DNA of 64,000 nt, from assembly GCF_965200405.1 (NCBI RefSeq), contig NZ_OZ241356.1:2852001-2916000 (forward strand), in the 5' to 3' direction. A program made the position numbers and the translations under genes. This DNA comes from Glacieibacterium sp965200405. Its GTDB lineage: Bacteria > Pseudomonadota > Alphaproteobacteria > Sphingomonadales > Sphingomonadaceae. Positions within the stretch are counted from its first letter, which is position 1. The number at the start of each line of letters is the position of its first letter. Under the pieces are notes generated by a model. That model was not told where the DNA came from, ran no database searches, and saw only the letters and a list, made by a program, of their open reading frames with translations. Positions 50,975 to 59,830 of this stretch are shown piece after piece.

Positions 50975-52525
50975 ATGGCCCTGCCAATGCTGTCCATCCT
51001 CATCCTGCTGCCGTTGCTCGGTTGCGCCTGGGTCCTGCTCGCCCCCGGCGACGAGGTTTCCCGCGCCCGCAACGCCCGTGTCTCGGCACTGGTCGTCACC
51101 GTCATCGAACTGGCGATCGGCGTGTCGCTATGGCTCGGCTTCGACAGCTCGACTGCGGCGTTCCAGTACGTCGAGAAGGTCGACCTGTTCGCGCCTTACT
51201 TCAGCTGGCACCTCGGCATCGACGGCATCTCGCTGATGCTGATCGTCCTGTCGGTGTTCCTGATGCCGCTGTGCATCTTGGCGTCCTGGACCTCGATCGA
51301 GAAGCGCGTCCCCGAATACATGGCGGCGTTCCTGCTGATGGAAACGCTGATGCTTGGCGTCTTCGCGTCGCTCGACCTGTTCCTGTTCTACGTCTTCTTC
51401 GAAGGCGGGCTGATCCCGATGTACCTGATCATCGGCATCTGGGGCGGCGCGCGGCGGATCTACGCCAGCTACAAGTTCTTCCTCTACACCCTGCTCGGGT
51501 CGGTGCTGATGCTGCTCGCCATGCTGTACATGGTCGGTGTCGCGCACACGACGGACATCCCGACGCTGCTGCGCTTCGACTTCGCGCCTGAGGTCCAGAC
51601 CTGGCTGTGGCTGGCGTTCTTCGCCTCCTTCGCGGTGAAGATGCCGATGTGGCCGGTTCACACCTGGCTGCCCGACGCGCACGTCGAGGCTCCGACGGCG
51701 GGCTCGGTCATCCTGGCCGGCGTGCTGCTCAAGCTCGGCGGCTACGGCTTCGTCCGTTTCTCGCTGCCGATGTTCCCGGAGGCTTCGGCGCAGCTGATGT
51801 GGCTGGTCTTCGGGCTCAGCATTGTCGCGGTGATCTACACCTCGCTGGTGGCGCTGGTGCAGACCGACATGAAGAAGCTCATCGCCTATTCGTCGGTCGC
51901 GCACATGGCGTTCGTCACCGCCGGGCTGTTCGCCTTCAACCGGCAGGGCATCGAGGGCGGCATCCTGATGATGCTCAGCCACGGCGTCATCTCGGGTGCG
52001 TTGTTCCTGTGCGTCGGCGTCGTCTACGACCGGCTGCACACCCGCGAGATCAGCCGGTACGGCGGCCTGGCCGACAACATGCCGAAATACGCGCTGTTCT
52101 TCCTGCTGTTCACTATGGGCTCGGTCGGGCTTCCGGCGACCAGCGGCTTCGTCAGCGAGTTCCTGGTGCTGACCGGCACCTACGCTGCATCGACGTGGCT
52201 GGCGCTGTTCATGACTACCGGCATCATCCTCGGCGCGGCGTACATGCTGTACCTCTACCGCCGGGTCATCTACGGCAAGCTGGTCAATCCCGACGCCGCG
52301 GCGATGCCCGATCTCAACGCCCGCGAGCTGGCGATCCTGTCGATCGCCGCCGTCCCGGTGCTGTGGATGGGCATCTATCCGGCCAGCTTCCTCGATCCGA
52401 TCCACGCGCCGGTCACCGCCATCCTGCAGCGTATCGACCGTGCTGCCCCGGCCCGGCCGACGATTCGCTTCACCAAGGCCCAGACGGCGCCCGCTGCCGC
52501 TGCTCCCGCCGAGACCGCCCGATGA
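50975..52525 (+). CDS. nuoM: NADH-quinone oxidoreductase subunit M
   Basis: A 516-aa antiporter-like subunit. FYVFFEGGLIPMYLIIGIWG and KMPMWPVHTWLPDAHVEAPT, then AGSVILAGVLLKLGGYGFVR, are the conserved channel segments with Glu and Lys. The alanine- and proline-rich tail (APAAAAPAETAR) is loose. It overlaps nuoN by ATGA. Confidence 0.97.
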   Translation: MALPMLSILILLPLLGCAWVLLAPGDEVSRARNARVSALVVTVIELAIGVSLWLGFDSSTAAFQYVEKVDLFAPYFSWHLGIDGISLMLIVLSVFLMPLCILASWTSIEKRVPEYMAAFLLMETLMLGVFASLDLFLFYVFFEGGLIPMYLIIGIWGGARRIYASYKFFLYTLLGSVLMLLAMLYMVGVAHTTDIPTLLRFDFAPEVQTWLWLAFFASFAVKMPMWPVHTWLPDAHVEAPTAGSVILAGVLLKLGGYGFVRFSLPMFPEASAQLMWLVFGLSIVAVIYTSLVALVQTDMKKLIAYSSVAHMAFVTAGLFAFNRQGIEGGILMMLSHGVISGALFLCVGVVYDRLHTREISRYGGLADNMPKYALFFLLFTMGSVGLPATSGFVSEFLVLTGTYAASTWLALFMTTGIILGAAYMLYLYRRVIYGKLVNPDAAAMPDLNARELAILSIAAVPVLWMGIYPASFLDPIHAPVTAILQRIDRAAPARPTIRFTKAQTAPAAAAPAETAR

Positions 52526-53967
52526 ACGACGTTCTCGCCTCCATCCATACCGCCGCCCCGGAGGCGGTGCTGACCGCCGGTGCGCTGCTGACGCTGATGA
52601 TCGGCGTCTTCCGCGGTGACCGCAGCCTGGTGCCGCTGACCTGGGTCTGCGTCCTGATCTTCGCCATCGCCGGCTTCTCGCTGCTCCCCGCATCACCGTC
52701 GCCGGTGATCGCCTGGGGCGGGTTGTACGTCGCCGACGCCTTCTCGCACTTCCTCAAGGTCCTGATCCTCGGTGCCGCAGCGATCAGCGCCGTCGCCGCG
52801 CTGCCGTATTTCGGCCGCTCGAACAGCGCGCGCTTCGAATATCCGGTGATCCTGATGCTCAGCACGTTGGGCATGTGCATGATGGTCAGCGCCAACGACA
52901 TGCTGACCCTGTACATCGGCCTCGAGCTGCTCAGCCTCGCTGCCTATGTCCTCGCCGCCTTCCACCGCAACGAGGCACGTTCCAGCGAGGCCGGGCTGAA
53001 ATACTTCCTGCTCGGCGCGCTGGCCTCGGGCATCCTGTTGTACGGCATCAGCCTGGTTTACGGTTTCGCCGGCTCGACCAGCTTCACGACGCTCGGCGAG
53101 ACGCTGCGTACCGGCACGCCCGGCATCGGCGTGATCTTCGGCCTGGTGTTCATCCTCGCCGGCCTGATGTTCAAGATCTCCGCCGTGCCGTTCCACATGT
53201 GGACGCCGGACGTCTACGAGGGCGCACCGACCCCGGTTGCGGCGTTCTTCGCCAGCGCGCCCAAGGCCGCGGCGATGGGCCTGCTCGTCCGCGTCTGTGT
53301 CGAGGCGTTCGGCGGCATGACACTCGACTGGCGGCAGATCGTCAGCTTCGTCGCCATCGCCTCGATGATCCTCGGCGCGGTCGGTGCGATCGGCCAGACC
53401 AACATCAAGCGGCTGCTCGCCTATTCGTCGATCAACAACGTCGGCTTCGCACTGATCGGGCTTGCCGCCGGGACGCGCGACGGCATCGCCGGGGTGTTGT
53501 TCTACATGGCAGTCTATCTGGTCATGACGCTGGGCAGCTTCCTGTGCGTCCTGCAAATGCGCGATGCCAATGGCGATCCGGTCGAGACCCTGGCTTCGCT
53601 CAATGGCCTGTCGCGGAGCCGCAAGGGCCTGGCGGCGGCGCTGGCGATCTTCATGTTCAGCCTCGCTGGCATTCCGCCGCTGCTCGGCTTCTGGCCCAAG
53701 TTCGCGGTGTTCACCGCCGCCATCGATGCGCGCCTCTACCTGCTCGCAGTGATCGGTGTCGTCGCCTCGGTAATCGGCGCTTACTATTACCTGCGCGTCA
53801 TCAAATCGATGTACTTCGACGAGCCGGCGCCGGAGTTCGCCGCCTCCAACAGCCGCGTCAACGGCGCGATGATCGGCGTCGCGGCCTTGTTCTGCTCGCC
53901 GCTGGGCATGCTGGCGATCACCCCGCTGGTGGTCGCGGCACGCAATGCGGCGGCGGCGCTGTTCTAA
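52522..53967 (+). CDS. nuoN: NADH-quinone oxidoreductase subunit N
   Basis: A 481-aa antiporter-like subunit. LYIGLELLSLAAYVLAAFHR, KISAVPFHMWTPDVYEGAPT and TNIKRLLAYSSINNVGFALI are NuoN signatures. It completes the 14-subunit set. Its TAA is followed directly by the TTG of birA, a gene order widely shared by alphaproteobacteria. Confidence 0.97.
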   Translation: MNDVLASIHTAAPEAVLTAGALLTLMIGVFRGDRSLVPLTWVCVLIFAIAGFSLLPASPSPVIAWGGLYVADAFSHFLKVLILGAAAISAVAALPYFGRSNSARFEYPVILMLSTLGMCMMVSANDMLTLYIGLELLSLAAYVLAAFHRNEARSSEAGLKYFLLGALASGILLYGISLVYGFAGSTSFTTLGETLRTGTPGIGVIFGLVFILAGLMFKISAVPFHMWTPDVYEGAPTPVAAFFASAPKAAAMGLLVRVCVEAFGGMTLDWRQIVSFVAIASMILGAVGAIGQTNIKRLLAYSSINNVGFALIGLAAGTRDGIAGVLFYMAVYLVMTLGSFLCVLQMRDANGDPVETLASLNGLSRSRKGLAAALAIFMFSLAGIPPLLGFWPKFAVFTAAIDARLYLLAVIGVVASVIGAYYYLRVIKSMYFDEPAPEFAASNSRVNGAMIGVAALFCSPLGMLAITPLVVAARNAAAALF

Positions 53968-54681
53968 TTGGCCGCATCGATCGTCGAGCTGGCCGAGGTC
54001 GGCTCCACCAACGACTGGCTGGCCGAGCGGATCGATAGCCTTGCCGACGAAAGCTGGGTCCGCACCGATGTGCAGACCGGTGGCCGTGGGCGGCGTGGCA
54101 GGCCCTGGACCTCGCTGCCCGGCAATCTGTTCGCCAGCGTTATTACCCGCCCGCAACCCGGCGAGGGTCCGTCACCGCAATTGTCGTTCGTCGCCGCGGT
54201 GGCGCTTGGCCGTGCCCTCGACCGCTGGGTGGCGCCGGAGCGGCTGCAGCTGAAATGGCCCAACGACCTGCTGCTCGACGGGCGCAAGGTCTCGGGGATT
54301 CTGCTCGAAGGGCAGGGCGGCGCGACGATTATCGGTCTTGGGGTCAACCTTGCTGCGCACCCGACCGACAGCGAGCGCCCCGCGATCTCGCTGGCCGGCG
54401 CCGGGATCGCGGCACCGTCGCCGAGCGAGTTCCTCGACCTTCTCGCCCGCACCTTCACCGCCGCCCGTGCCGACTGGCGGGACCACGGCTTCGCACCCAT
54501 CCGCGCCGCCTGGCTGGAGCGAGCCTCCGGCCTTGGCCAACGCATCGTCGCGCGGCTGGGGCATGACACGCTGACCGGGACCTTTGCCGGGCTGGGCGAC
54601 GACGGCGCGTTGCAGCTGGAGCTTGACGGCGGCGGCATCAGGGCCGTCCATGCCGGCGAAGTCTTCGCGGTTCAGGGGTAG
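53968..54681 (+). CDS. birA: Biotin-[acetyl-CoA-carboxylase] ligase
   Basis: A 237-aa enzyme attaching biotin to carboxylases. EVGSTNDWLAERI, TDVQTGGRGRRGRPWTSLPG (the biotinyl-AMP GRGRRG loop) and LKWPNDLLLDGRKVSGILLE are diagnostic. It lacks the N-terminal helix-turn-helix of E. coli BirA, so it is ligase only and not the biotin repressor. The start is TTG directly after the nuoN stop. Confidence 0.94.
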   Translation: MAASIVELAEVGSTNDWLAERIDSLADESWVRTDVQTGGRGRRGRPWTSLPGNLFASVITRPQPGEGPSPQLSFVAAVALGRALDRWVAPERLQLKWPNDLLLDGRKVSGILLEGQGGATIIGLGVNLAAHPTDSERPAISLAGAGIAAPSPSEFLDLLARTFTAARADWRDHGFAPIRAAWLERASGLGQRIVARLGHDTLTGTFAGLGDDGALQLELDGGGIRAVHAGEVFAVQG

Positions 54682-54686
54682 GCGCG

Positions 54687-55484
54687 GTGCTGCTCGCCAT
54701 CGATGTCGGCAATACCAATATCGTCTTCGCCCTGTGCGAGGGTGAGGACATCCGTCAGCGCTGGCGCATCTCCACCGATCGCCAGCGGACCGCCGACGAA
54801 TACGCCGTCTGGCTCCACCAGCTGATGAGCCTCGAGCATGTCGAGCACAGCCACATCGACGCCGCGATCATCGCCACCGTGGTGCCGCCGACGCTGTTCA
54901 ACCTGCAGCACCTGTGCCGCAAATACTTCAAGGTCGAGCCGCTGGTCGTCGGCGACGCGGGGGTGCGGTACGGTATCACCATCGACCTGCCCAACCCCGG
55001 CGAGGCGGGAGCCGACCGCATCGTCAACGCCGTCGCCGCGCATGCCGGCTGGACCGGTGACTTGATCGTCGTCGACTTCGGCACCGCCACCACCTTCGAC
55101 GTCGTCGCCGACGATGCGGTCACCGGTGGCAGCTACCAGGGCGGCGTCATCGCGCCGGGTATCAACCTGTCGATGGACGCCCTGTACATGGCCGCCGCCA
55201 AGCTGCCGCGGATCGCGGTCGAGCCACCCGGCGGCAACGGCTCGGTGATCGGCAAGAACACCGTCCACGCCATGCAGTCGGGCGTGTTCTACGGCTATGT
55301 CGGCCTCATTGAAGGTTTGACCGCGCGCATTAAGTTAGAGGTCGGGCGCACCATGACGGTGATCGCCACCGGCGGCCTCGCCACGCTATTCAACCGCCAT
55401 ACTGCGGCCATCGATATCGTCGATGGGGACTTAACCATTCGCGGCCTGATCCGCATCCACGCGCTGAATCAAAAATTTGGCTGA
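54687..55484 (+). CDS. coaX: Type III pantothenate kinase
   Basis: A 265-aa kinase for the first step of CoA synthesis. MLLAIDVGNTNIVFALCEGE has the phosphate-1 Asp6. GAGADRIVNA-type loop (EAGADRIVNAVAAH), IVVDFGTATTFDVV, GGVIAPGINLSMDALY and VIATGGLATLFN follow. It uses a monovalent cation and is not feedback inhibited by CoA in known members. It starts at GTG 54687, 5 bp after birA. Confidence 0.95.
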   Translation: MLLAIDVGNTNIVFALCEGEDIRQRWRISTDRQRTADEYAVWLHQLMSLEHVEHSHIDAAIIATVVPPTLFNLQHLCRKYFKVEPLVVGDAGVRYGITIDLPNPGEAGADRIVNAVAAHAGWTGDLIVVDFGTATTFDVVADDAVTGGSYQGGVIAPGINLSMDALYMAAAKLPRIAVEPPGGNGSVIGKNTVHAMQSGVFYGYVGLIEGLTARIKLEVGRTMTVIATGGLATLFNRHTAAIDIVDGDLTIRGLIRIHALNQKFG

Positions 55485-55499
55485 ACAAAGAAGAACTTA

Positions 55500-57146
55500 A
55501 TGACACCTGGTAATGAACTGATCTTCCTGCCCTTGGGCGGGTCGGGCGAAATTGGCATGAACGTCAACCTGTACGGCTGCAACGGCAAGTGGATCATGGT
55601 CGACCTCGGCATGACCTTTGCCGACCCGAGCTACCCCGGCGTCGAGCTGATCCTGCCCGACCTGACATTCATCGAGGACCGCAAGGCCGATTTGCTCGGC
55701 GTCATCCTGACCCACGGCCACGAGGATCACATCGGCGCGATCCCGTATCTCGCCGCCGACCTCGGCGTGCCGCTGTTCGCGACGCCGTTCACGGCCGGCC
55801 TGGTCCGCAAGAAGCTCGACGAGGAGGGCGGTGCCGCCGCCAAGGTCAAGCTCAACATCGTGCCGCTCGGCGGCGCGGTGCAGCTCGGCGACTTCCACAT
55901 CCGCTGGACGCCGCTGGCCCACTCGATACCCGAGGCCAATGCGCTGGTCATCGACACGCCGCACGGCCGCGTCTTCCACACCGGCGACTGGAAGCTCGAC
56001 GACATGCCCCAGATGGGCACCCCGACGTCGGAGGCCGAACTGCGCGCCATCGGCGACGGCGACGTCCTCGCGATGGTCGGCGACTCTACCAACGTCTTTA
56101 ACATGGAGGCCAGCGGTTCGGAGGAGGGCGTGCGGATCGGCCTGAACGAGGTCATCAAGGCGCGCAAGACCGGCCGCGTGCTGGTCACCACCTTCGCCTC
56201 CAACGCCGCCCGCCTGCACACGCTGGGCGAGGTCGCCAAGGACACCGGGCGTCACTTGGTGCTCGTCGGCCGGTCGATGGACCGCATCATGTCGACTGCA
56301 AAGGCAACTGGTTACCTCAAGGACTTCCCGCCGCTGATGAGCTTCGAGGATGCCGCCAAGGCCAATCCGTCGTCGCTGCTGATCGTCTGCACCGGCGCGC
56401 AGGGCGAGCCCAACGCGGCGCTCAGCCGGATTGCCTCCGGCTCGCACTCGCACCTCAAGCTCCAGCCCGGCGACCTGGTGATCTACTCGTCGAAGCAGAT
56501 CCCCGGCAACGAGCTCGCCATCGGCACGGTGCAGAACGCCCTGGCGTCGCGCGGCGTCGAGGTGCTGACCGAGAAACAGGCGCACGTTCACGTCTCCGGC
56601 CACCCGGGTCGTCCCGAGCTGGAGAAGATGTACAGCTGGATCCGCCCGAAGATCGCGATCCCTGTCCACGGCGAGCGTCGCCATCTGGAGGAGCATGCCA
56701 AGCTGGCGTTGGCGAACGGCGTGCAGCGCGCGCTGGTGCCGGCAAATGGCAACGTGATCCGGCTCGCGCCCGATGGTCCCAAGGTTGTCGGCAACGAGCG
56801 TGTCGGCCGGCTGGTCCTCGACGGCGACGTCATCCTGCCCGCCGACGGCACGACGATGGTGCAGCGCCGCCGCATGATGCACAACGGCTATGTCTCGGCG
56901 ACGCTGGTCCTCAACAAGGCCGGCAAGCTGGCCGCGGCACCGTCGATCATCATGCAGGGCATCCCGGTCGAGGAAGACCGCGACGACTTCATCGCCGAAT
57001 GCGTCGCTGCCGCCGACAAGGCCGGTCGCGGGGATTCGCGCAACGCCGAGAAGTTCGCCGAGGGCATCCGCATCGCCGTGCGCCGTGTAGCCCGCGACTG
57101 GACCGGCAAGAAGCCGGTGACCGACGTCCAGGTGGTGCAGCTCTAG
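55500..57146 (+). CDS. rnj: Ribonuclease J
   Basis: A 548-aa metallo-beta-lactamase/beta-CASP ribonuclease with 5'-exonuclease activity, a main RNA decay and rRNA maturation enzyme in alphaproteobacteria. LGGSGEIGMNVNLYGCNGKW opens the fold, HGHEDHIGAIPYL (His72, His74, Asp76, His77) binds zinc, and VFHTGDWKLDD plus MVGDSTN are motifs III-IV. CTGAQGEPNAALSRIASG and HVHVSGHPGRPELEKMYSWI are beta-CASP motifs. It lies at the end of the nuo-birA-coaX run. Confidence 0.96.
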   Translation: MTPGNELIFLPLGGSGEIGMNVNLYGCNGKWIMVDLGMTFADPSYPGVELILPDLTFIEDRKADLLGVILTHGHEDHIGAIPYLAADLGVPLFATPFTAGLVRKKLDEEGGAAAKVKLNIVPLGGAVQLGDFHIRWTPLAHSIPEANALVIDTPHGRVFHTGDWKLDDMPQMGTPTSEAELRAIGDGDVLAMVGDSTNVFNMEASGSEEGVRIGLNEVIKARKTGRVLVTTFASNAARLHTLGEVAKDTGRHLVLVGRSMDRIMSTAKATGYLKDFPPLMSFEDAAKANPSSLLIVCTGAQGEPNAALSRIASGSHSHLKLQPGDLVIYSSKQIPGNELAIGTVQNALASRGVEVLTEKQAHVHVSGHPGRPELEKMYSWIRPKIAIPVHGERRHLEEHAKLALANGVQRALVPANGNVIRLAPDGPKVVGNERVGRLVLDGDVILPADGTTMVQRRRMMHNGYVSATLVLNKAGKLAAAPSIIMQGIPVEEDRDDFIAECVAAADKAGRGDSRNAEKFAEGIRIAVRRVARDWTGKKPVTDVQVVQL

Positions 57147-57167
57147 GCGGCGCCGACCTGCGCCACC

Positions 57168-57199
57168 TTTCCCCATGCGGCGTTCCGCATGAGGGGAGG
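57168..57199. terminator. Hairpin after rnj
   Basis: CCCCATGCGG (57171-57180), loop CGTT, CCGCATGAGGGG (57185-57196) form a stem with one bulged A. No T-run follows, so it could be a transcript-end stabiliser or partial terminator before the DUF1467 gene. Confidence 0.45.
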
Positions 57200-57226
57200 G
57201 CGGGCAGAATAGTGTAGGATGCACCC

Positions 57227-57502
57227 ATGCAACCCGGTTCGCTCTTCGCCATCTACTCGCTGTTCTGGATGCTGACGCTGTTCGCGGTCCTGCCCTGGGG
57301 CGTCCGCACCAGCGACGAGGCCGGGCAGGCGCGAGCGTATGGCGAGGCCGACAGCGCGCCGTCGAACCCGATGATCAAGCGCAAGCTGGTCTGGACGACG
57401 CTGATTTCGGCGGTGCTGTTTGGGCTGTACTGGGCGAACTACGACTTCGGATGGCTGACCATCGACGACATTCCCGGCTGGGGCCGGGGCGGCACGCGGT
57501 GA
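57227..57502 (+). CDS. DUF1467 membrane protein
   Basis: A 91-aa protein with two membrane helices: LFAIYSLFWMLTLFAVLPWG and VWTTLISAVLFGLYWANYDF, with VRTSDEAGQARAYGEADSAP between. FAVLPWGVRTSDE and the SAPSNP-type segment are hallmarks of DUF1467. Function unknown; it is conserved after rnj in many alphaproteobacteria, often ahead of proS, which is absent here. Confidence 0.88.
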   Translation: MQPGSLFAIYSLFWMLTLFAVLPWGVRTSDEAGQARAYGEADSAPSNPMIKRKLVWTTLISAVLFGLYWANYDFGWLTIDDIPGWGRGGTR

Positions 57503-57539
57503 AGGTTCTGCTCGCAGACAAGTAGGCCGCCGAAGGGCG

Positions 57540-57661
57540 CCCCCACCCCGGCCCTCCCCACTCTCGGCTGCGCCGGGGGGGAGGGAGCAGAGAGCAGCGC
57601 ACTTCACTTACTTCTCCCTCCCCCCACGCGAAGCGTAGAGTGGGGAGGGCCGGGGTGGGGG
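57540..57661. repeat. Long GC-rich palindromic element with perfect 25-bp ends
   Basis: The 25 bases at 57540-57564 (starting CCCCCACCCCGGCCC) are exactly repeated in inverse at 57637-57661. Inside, GGGGGGAGGGAG pairs with CTCCCTCCCCCC and the bases between are nearly complementary, so about 48 of 52 bases per arm can pair around a loop of roughly 26 bases. The style matches dispersed palindromes in sphingomonad genomes. It lies between a plus gene end and a minus gene end. Confidence 0.85.
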
Positions 57662-57686
57662 CTCTTACGCGGGATCCAGCCCCCGC

Positions 57687-59783
57687 CTAGCGCAGATCCT
57701 CGGTCGCCTGCGCCAGCACGACGTACAGCTTGCCGATATCCGACGACAGCAACGTCACCGCCAGCGCCTTGCCCTCGCGGTCGGGCATGACGCGCTTCAA
57801 CAGCATTTCGAACTCGGTGATGAAGCGCACGGCTTGCTCGCGGAACGGCGTGTCGTGCTGGAAGTGGCGGGCGACCTGCCGCGCGGTGTTGCGGTCGAGC
57901 AGGCGGACCGCACGACGCGCGAAGATGCCCTTGTCGCCCTTGAGATAGCCCGCCCAGGCGTCGTCGCCGACATCGATCGCCAGCAGCTTGCTGACATCGA
58001 TCGCGACGCCGTTGAGCGAGGCGATCAACCCCTCCGACCGCCGCGAAATGTCGTCGCGGAGCAACACGTCATAGCGCGTGTCGACCTCGTCGATGCGTGC
58101 CTCGACCGTCGCGACGGTCCGCGTCAGGCCGAGCAGGCGCTGGGCGACACGCTCGGCGGCACCGTGCGCGGCCTCGCTGGCGCGGACGCCGGCAGCCTCC
58201 AGGTCGGCGATCTCGGCCTGGATCGGAGCGCCGAAAGCCTGTTTCGCCCGTGTGCTGCCGGCGTCGCGCAGCGCCTCCTCGGCTTCGGCGACGACATTGG
58301 CGAGCGTCTCGCGCATCGTGCCGGCCGTCGCGTTGGCGACTTCGCGGACGCGCGCCAGCACTTCGATCAACTGCGTCGAGGCGTTGAGCGCCGCCGAGCC
58401 TGCCTCGGTGTTGACCGCCTCGGCAAGTCCGTGTGCGCTGTCGAGGGCGGCAGAGATGCGCGCCGCCGCGGCATCGGCCTCGGCGACCGGTGCCGCCAGG
58501 CGCGCGATGCCGTCGTGCAGTCGCGTCGTTCCGGCTTCGAGGTCGGCGACCCCGGCCGACGTCGCGGGCAGGTCGGTGCCGAGGCTGGTGACGGCGGCGG
58601 TGGCGGCGGTCTCCAGCCGGGCGACGGCGGCCTCGATCTCCAGCACCGCATCGTGGGTGCTCGCCAACGGCTCCGACAGGACGTGGACGCTGTCGGTGAC
58701 GCCCTGCATGCGGGCCGCGAGCGCGTCGAGCATCGCGTTGGTCCCCGCCGCGGCGTTGCCGAGCTTGGCATCGAGGACCTGGAAGCTGCGCTCGGCGGTG
58801 TCGACGAACATCCGGCTGCGGGCATCCTGCTCGGACAGGCGCGCGCCGAGGCCGTCGGCGATCTGCAGGACATGGACCAGCCGCGCGCCGATCGCCCGCG
58901 ATGCCGCCGCGCCGATATCGTCGAGCGCCACCTGCGCCTGGTCGATGTTGGCGAGCAGCGCCGCGGTCTGCGAATCGACTGTCTCGCGCGCCTTTGCCAT
59001 CGCCACGCCGGTACGCTCCAGCGCGCCGTCGACGGCACCGTGCAGCGCCGCATCGACGTCCTCGACGTGCGCGATGGTGCGCGTCGCGGTCTCGCCCAGC
59101 CCGGCGAGCAGCGCCTGGGAGCGCTGCACTGCGCTGTCGTGACGGGTGCCGGCGTCCTCGGCGGCGCTCCACAGGCCGGCGAGCATGGTCTCGATCTCGG
59201 CAGTCTGGCGGATCGTCTCGTCGGCGGTGCGGCCGAGCAGGGTGGCAAGGCCATCGGCCTGCGCCGTCGCGGCGGGGAGCTGCGCCGTCAGGCGCTCGCC
59301 GGCGCGGGTGGCGGCGGTGGCGCTGTTGGTCAGGGCGCCGCCGCTGGCCTCGAGTTCGGTCGTCGAGGCGCTCAGCCGGGCCGCGATATCGCGCGCGCTG
59401 TCATCCAGCGCCGACATGCGGACCGACAGCCGGTCGAGGCCGATGTCGATGTTGAACAAGGTCTTGTCGAGCGCGGCTGCGGCATCGCGCGAAGCGCTGT
59501 GGCGGATCTCCAGCTTCGCCAGTCGCGCCGCCTCGTCGGGTCGGGTGCGGCGCAGCAGGGCGACGGCCAGGGTCGCGATCGCCAGCGGCGGCAACAGCTG
59601 CAGCACGAACGAACCGACGGTCAGCACGACTTCCTGCAGCGGCGCATTGGCCAGCCGGCCATAGTCCTGGACGCCGATGACGGCGACGGCGGCAACGATG
59701 CCGACCCAGACCAGCGCCATCAGCACCAGGACGGCCAATGGCCAGCGGCGGGAGTGGGTCGTTTCGGCAAAGTCGTCGGACAT
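57687..59783 (-). CDS. Large membrane-anchored helical/coiled-coil protein, unknown function
   Basis: A 698-aa protein. After a short cytosolic leader (MSDDFAETTHSRRW) come two membrane helices, PLAVLVLMALVWVGIVAAVA and VLTVGSFVLQLLPPLAIATL. From about residue 95 to 580 it is almost continuous helix rich in Ala, Thr, Glu and Asp (for example AARLSASTTELEASGGALTN), like a methyl-accepting or tropomyosin-like coiled coil but without an MCP signalling tip. The C-terminal 120 residues (LIASLNGVAIDVSKLLAIDV, YLKGDKGIFARRAVRLLDRN) look globular and better conserved. The start at 59783 is chosen because an upstream extension would overlap the CDP-alcohol phosphotransferase. No family name known to me. 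Confidence 0.75.
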   Translation of the reverse strand: MSDDFAETTHSRRWPLAVLVLMALVWVGIVAAVAVIGVQDYGRLANAPLQEVVLTVGSFVLQLLPPLAIATLAVALLRRTRPDEAARLAKLEIRHSASRDAAAALDKTLFNIDIGLDRLSVRMSALDDSARDIAARLSASTTELEASGGALTNSATAATRAGERLTAQLPAATAQADGLATLLGRTADETIRQTAEIETMLAGLWSAAEDAGTRHDSAVQRSQALLAGLGETATRTIAHVEDVDAALHGAVDGALERTGVAMAKARETVDSQTAALLANIDQAQVALDDIGAAASRAIGARLVHVLQIADGLGARLSEQDARSRMFVDTAERSFQVLDAKLGNAAAGTNAMLDALAARMQGVTDSVHVLSEPLASTHDAVLEIEAAVARLETAATAAVTSLGTDLPATSAGVADLEAGTTRLHDGIARLAAPVAEADAAAARISAALDSAHGLAEAVNTEAGSAALNASTQLIEVLARVREVANATAGTMRETLANVVAEAEEALRDAGSTRAKQAFGAPIQAEIADLEAAGVRASEAAHGAAERVAQRLLGLTRTVATVEARIDEVDTRYDVLLRDDISRRSEGLIASLNGVAIDVSKLLAIDVGDDAWAGYLKGDKGIFARRAVRLLDRNTARQVARHFQHDTPFREQAVRFITEFEMLLKRVMPDREGKALAVTLLSSDIGKLYVVLAQATEDLR

Positions 59784-59830
59784 TGGCACCCTTGTCAGCG
59801 CGCGGCGGCGGTACGCGGGTCTAGCATCGC

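Noticed and set aside
51128..52696. 522-aa antisense ORF opposite nuoM
   Set aside because: Shadow of nuoM; low-complexity Arg/Gln/His sequence without any fold signal.
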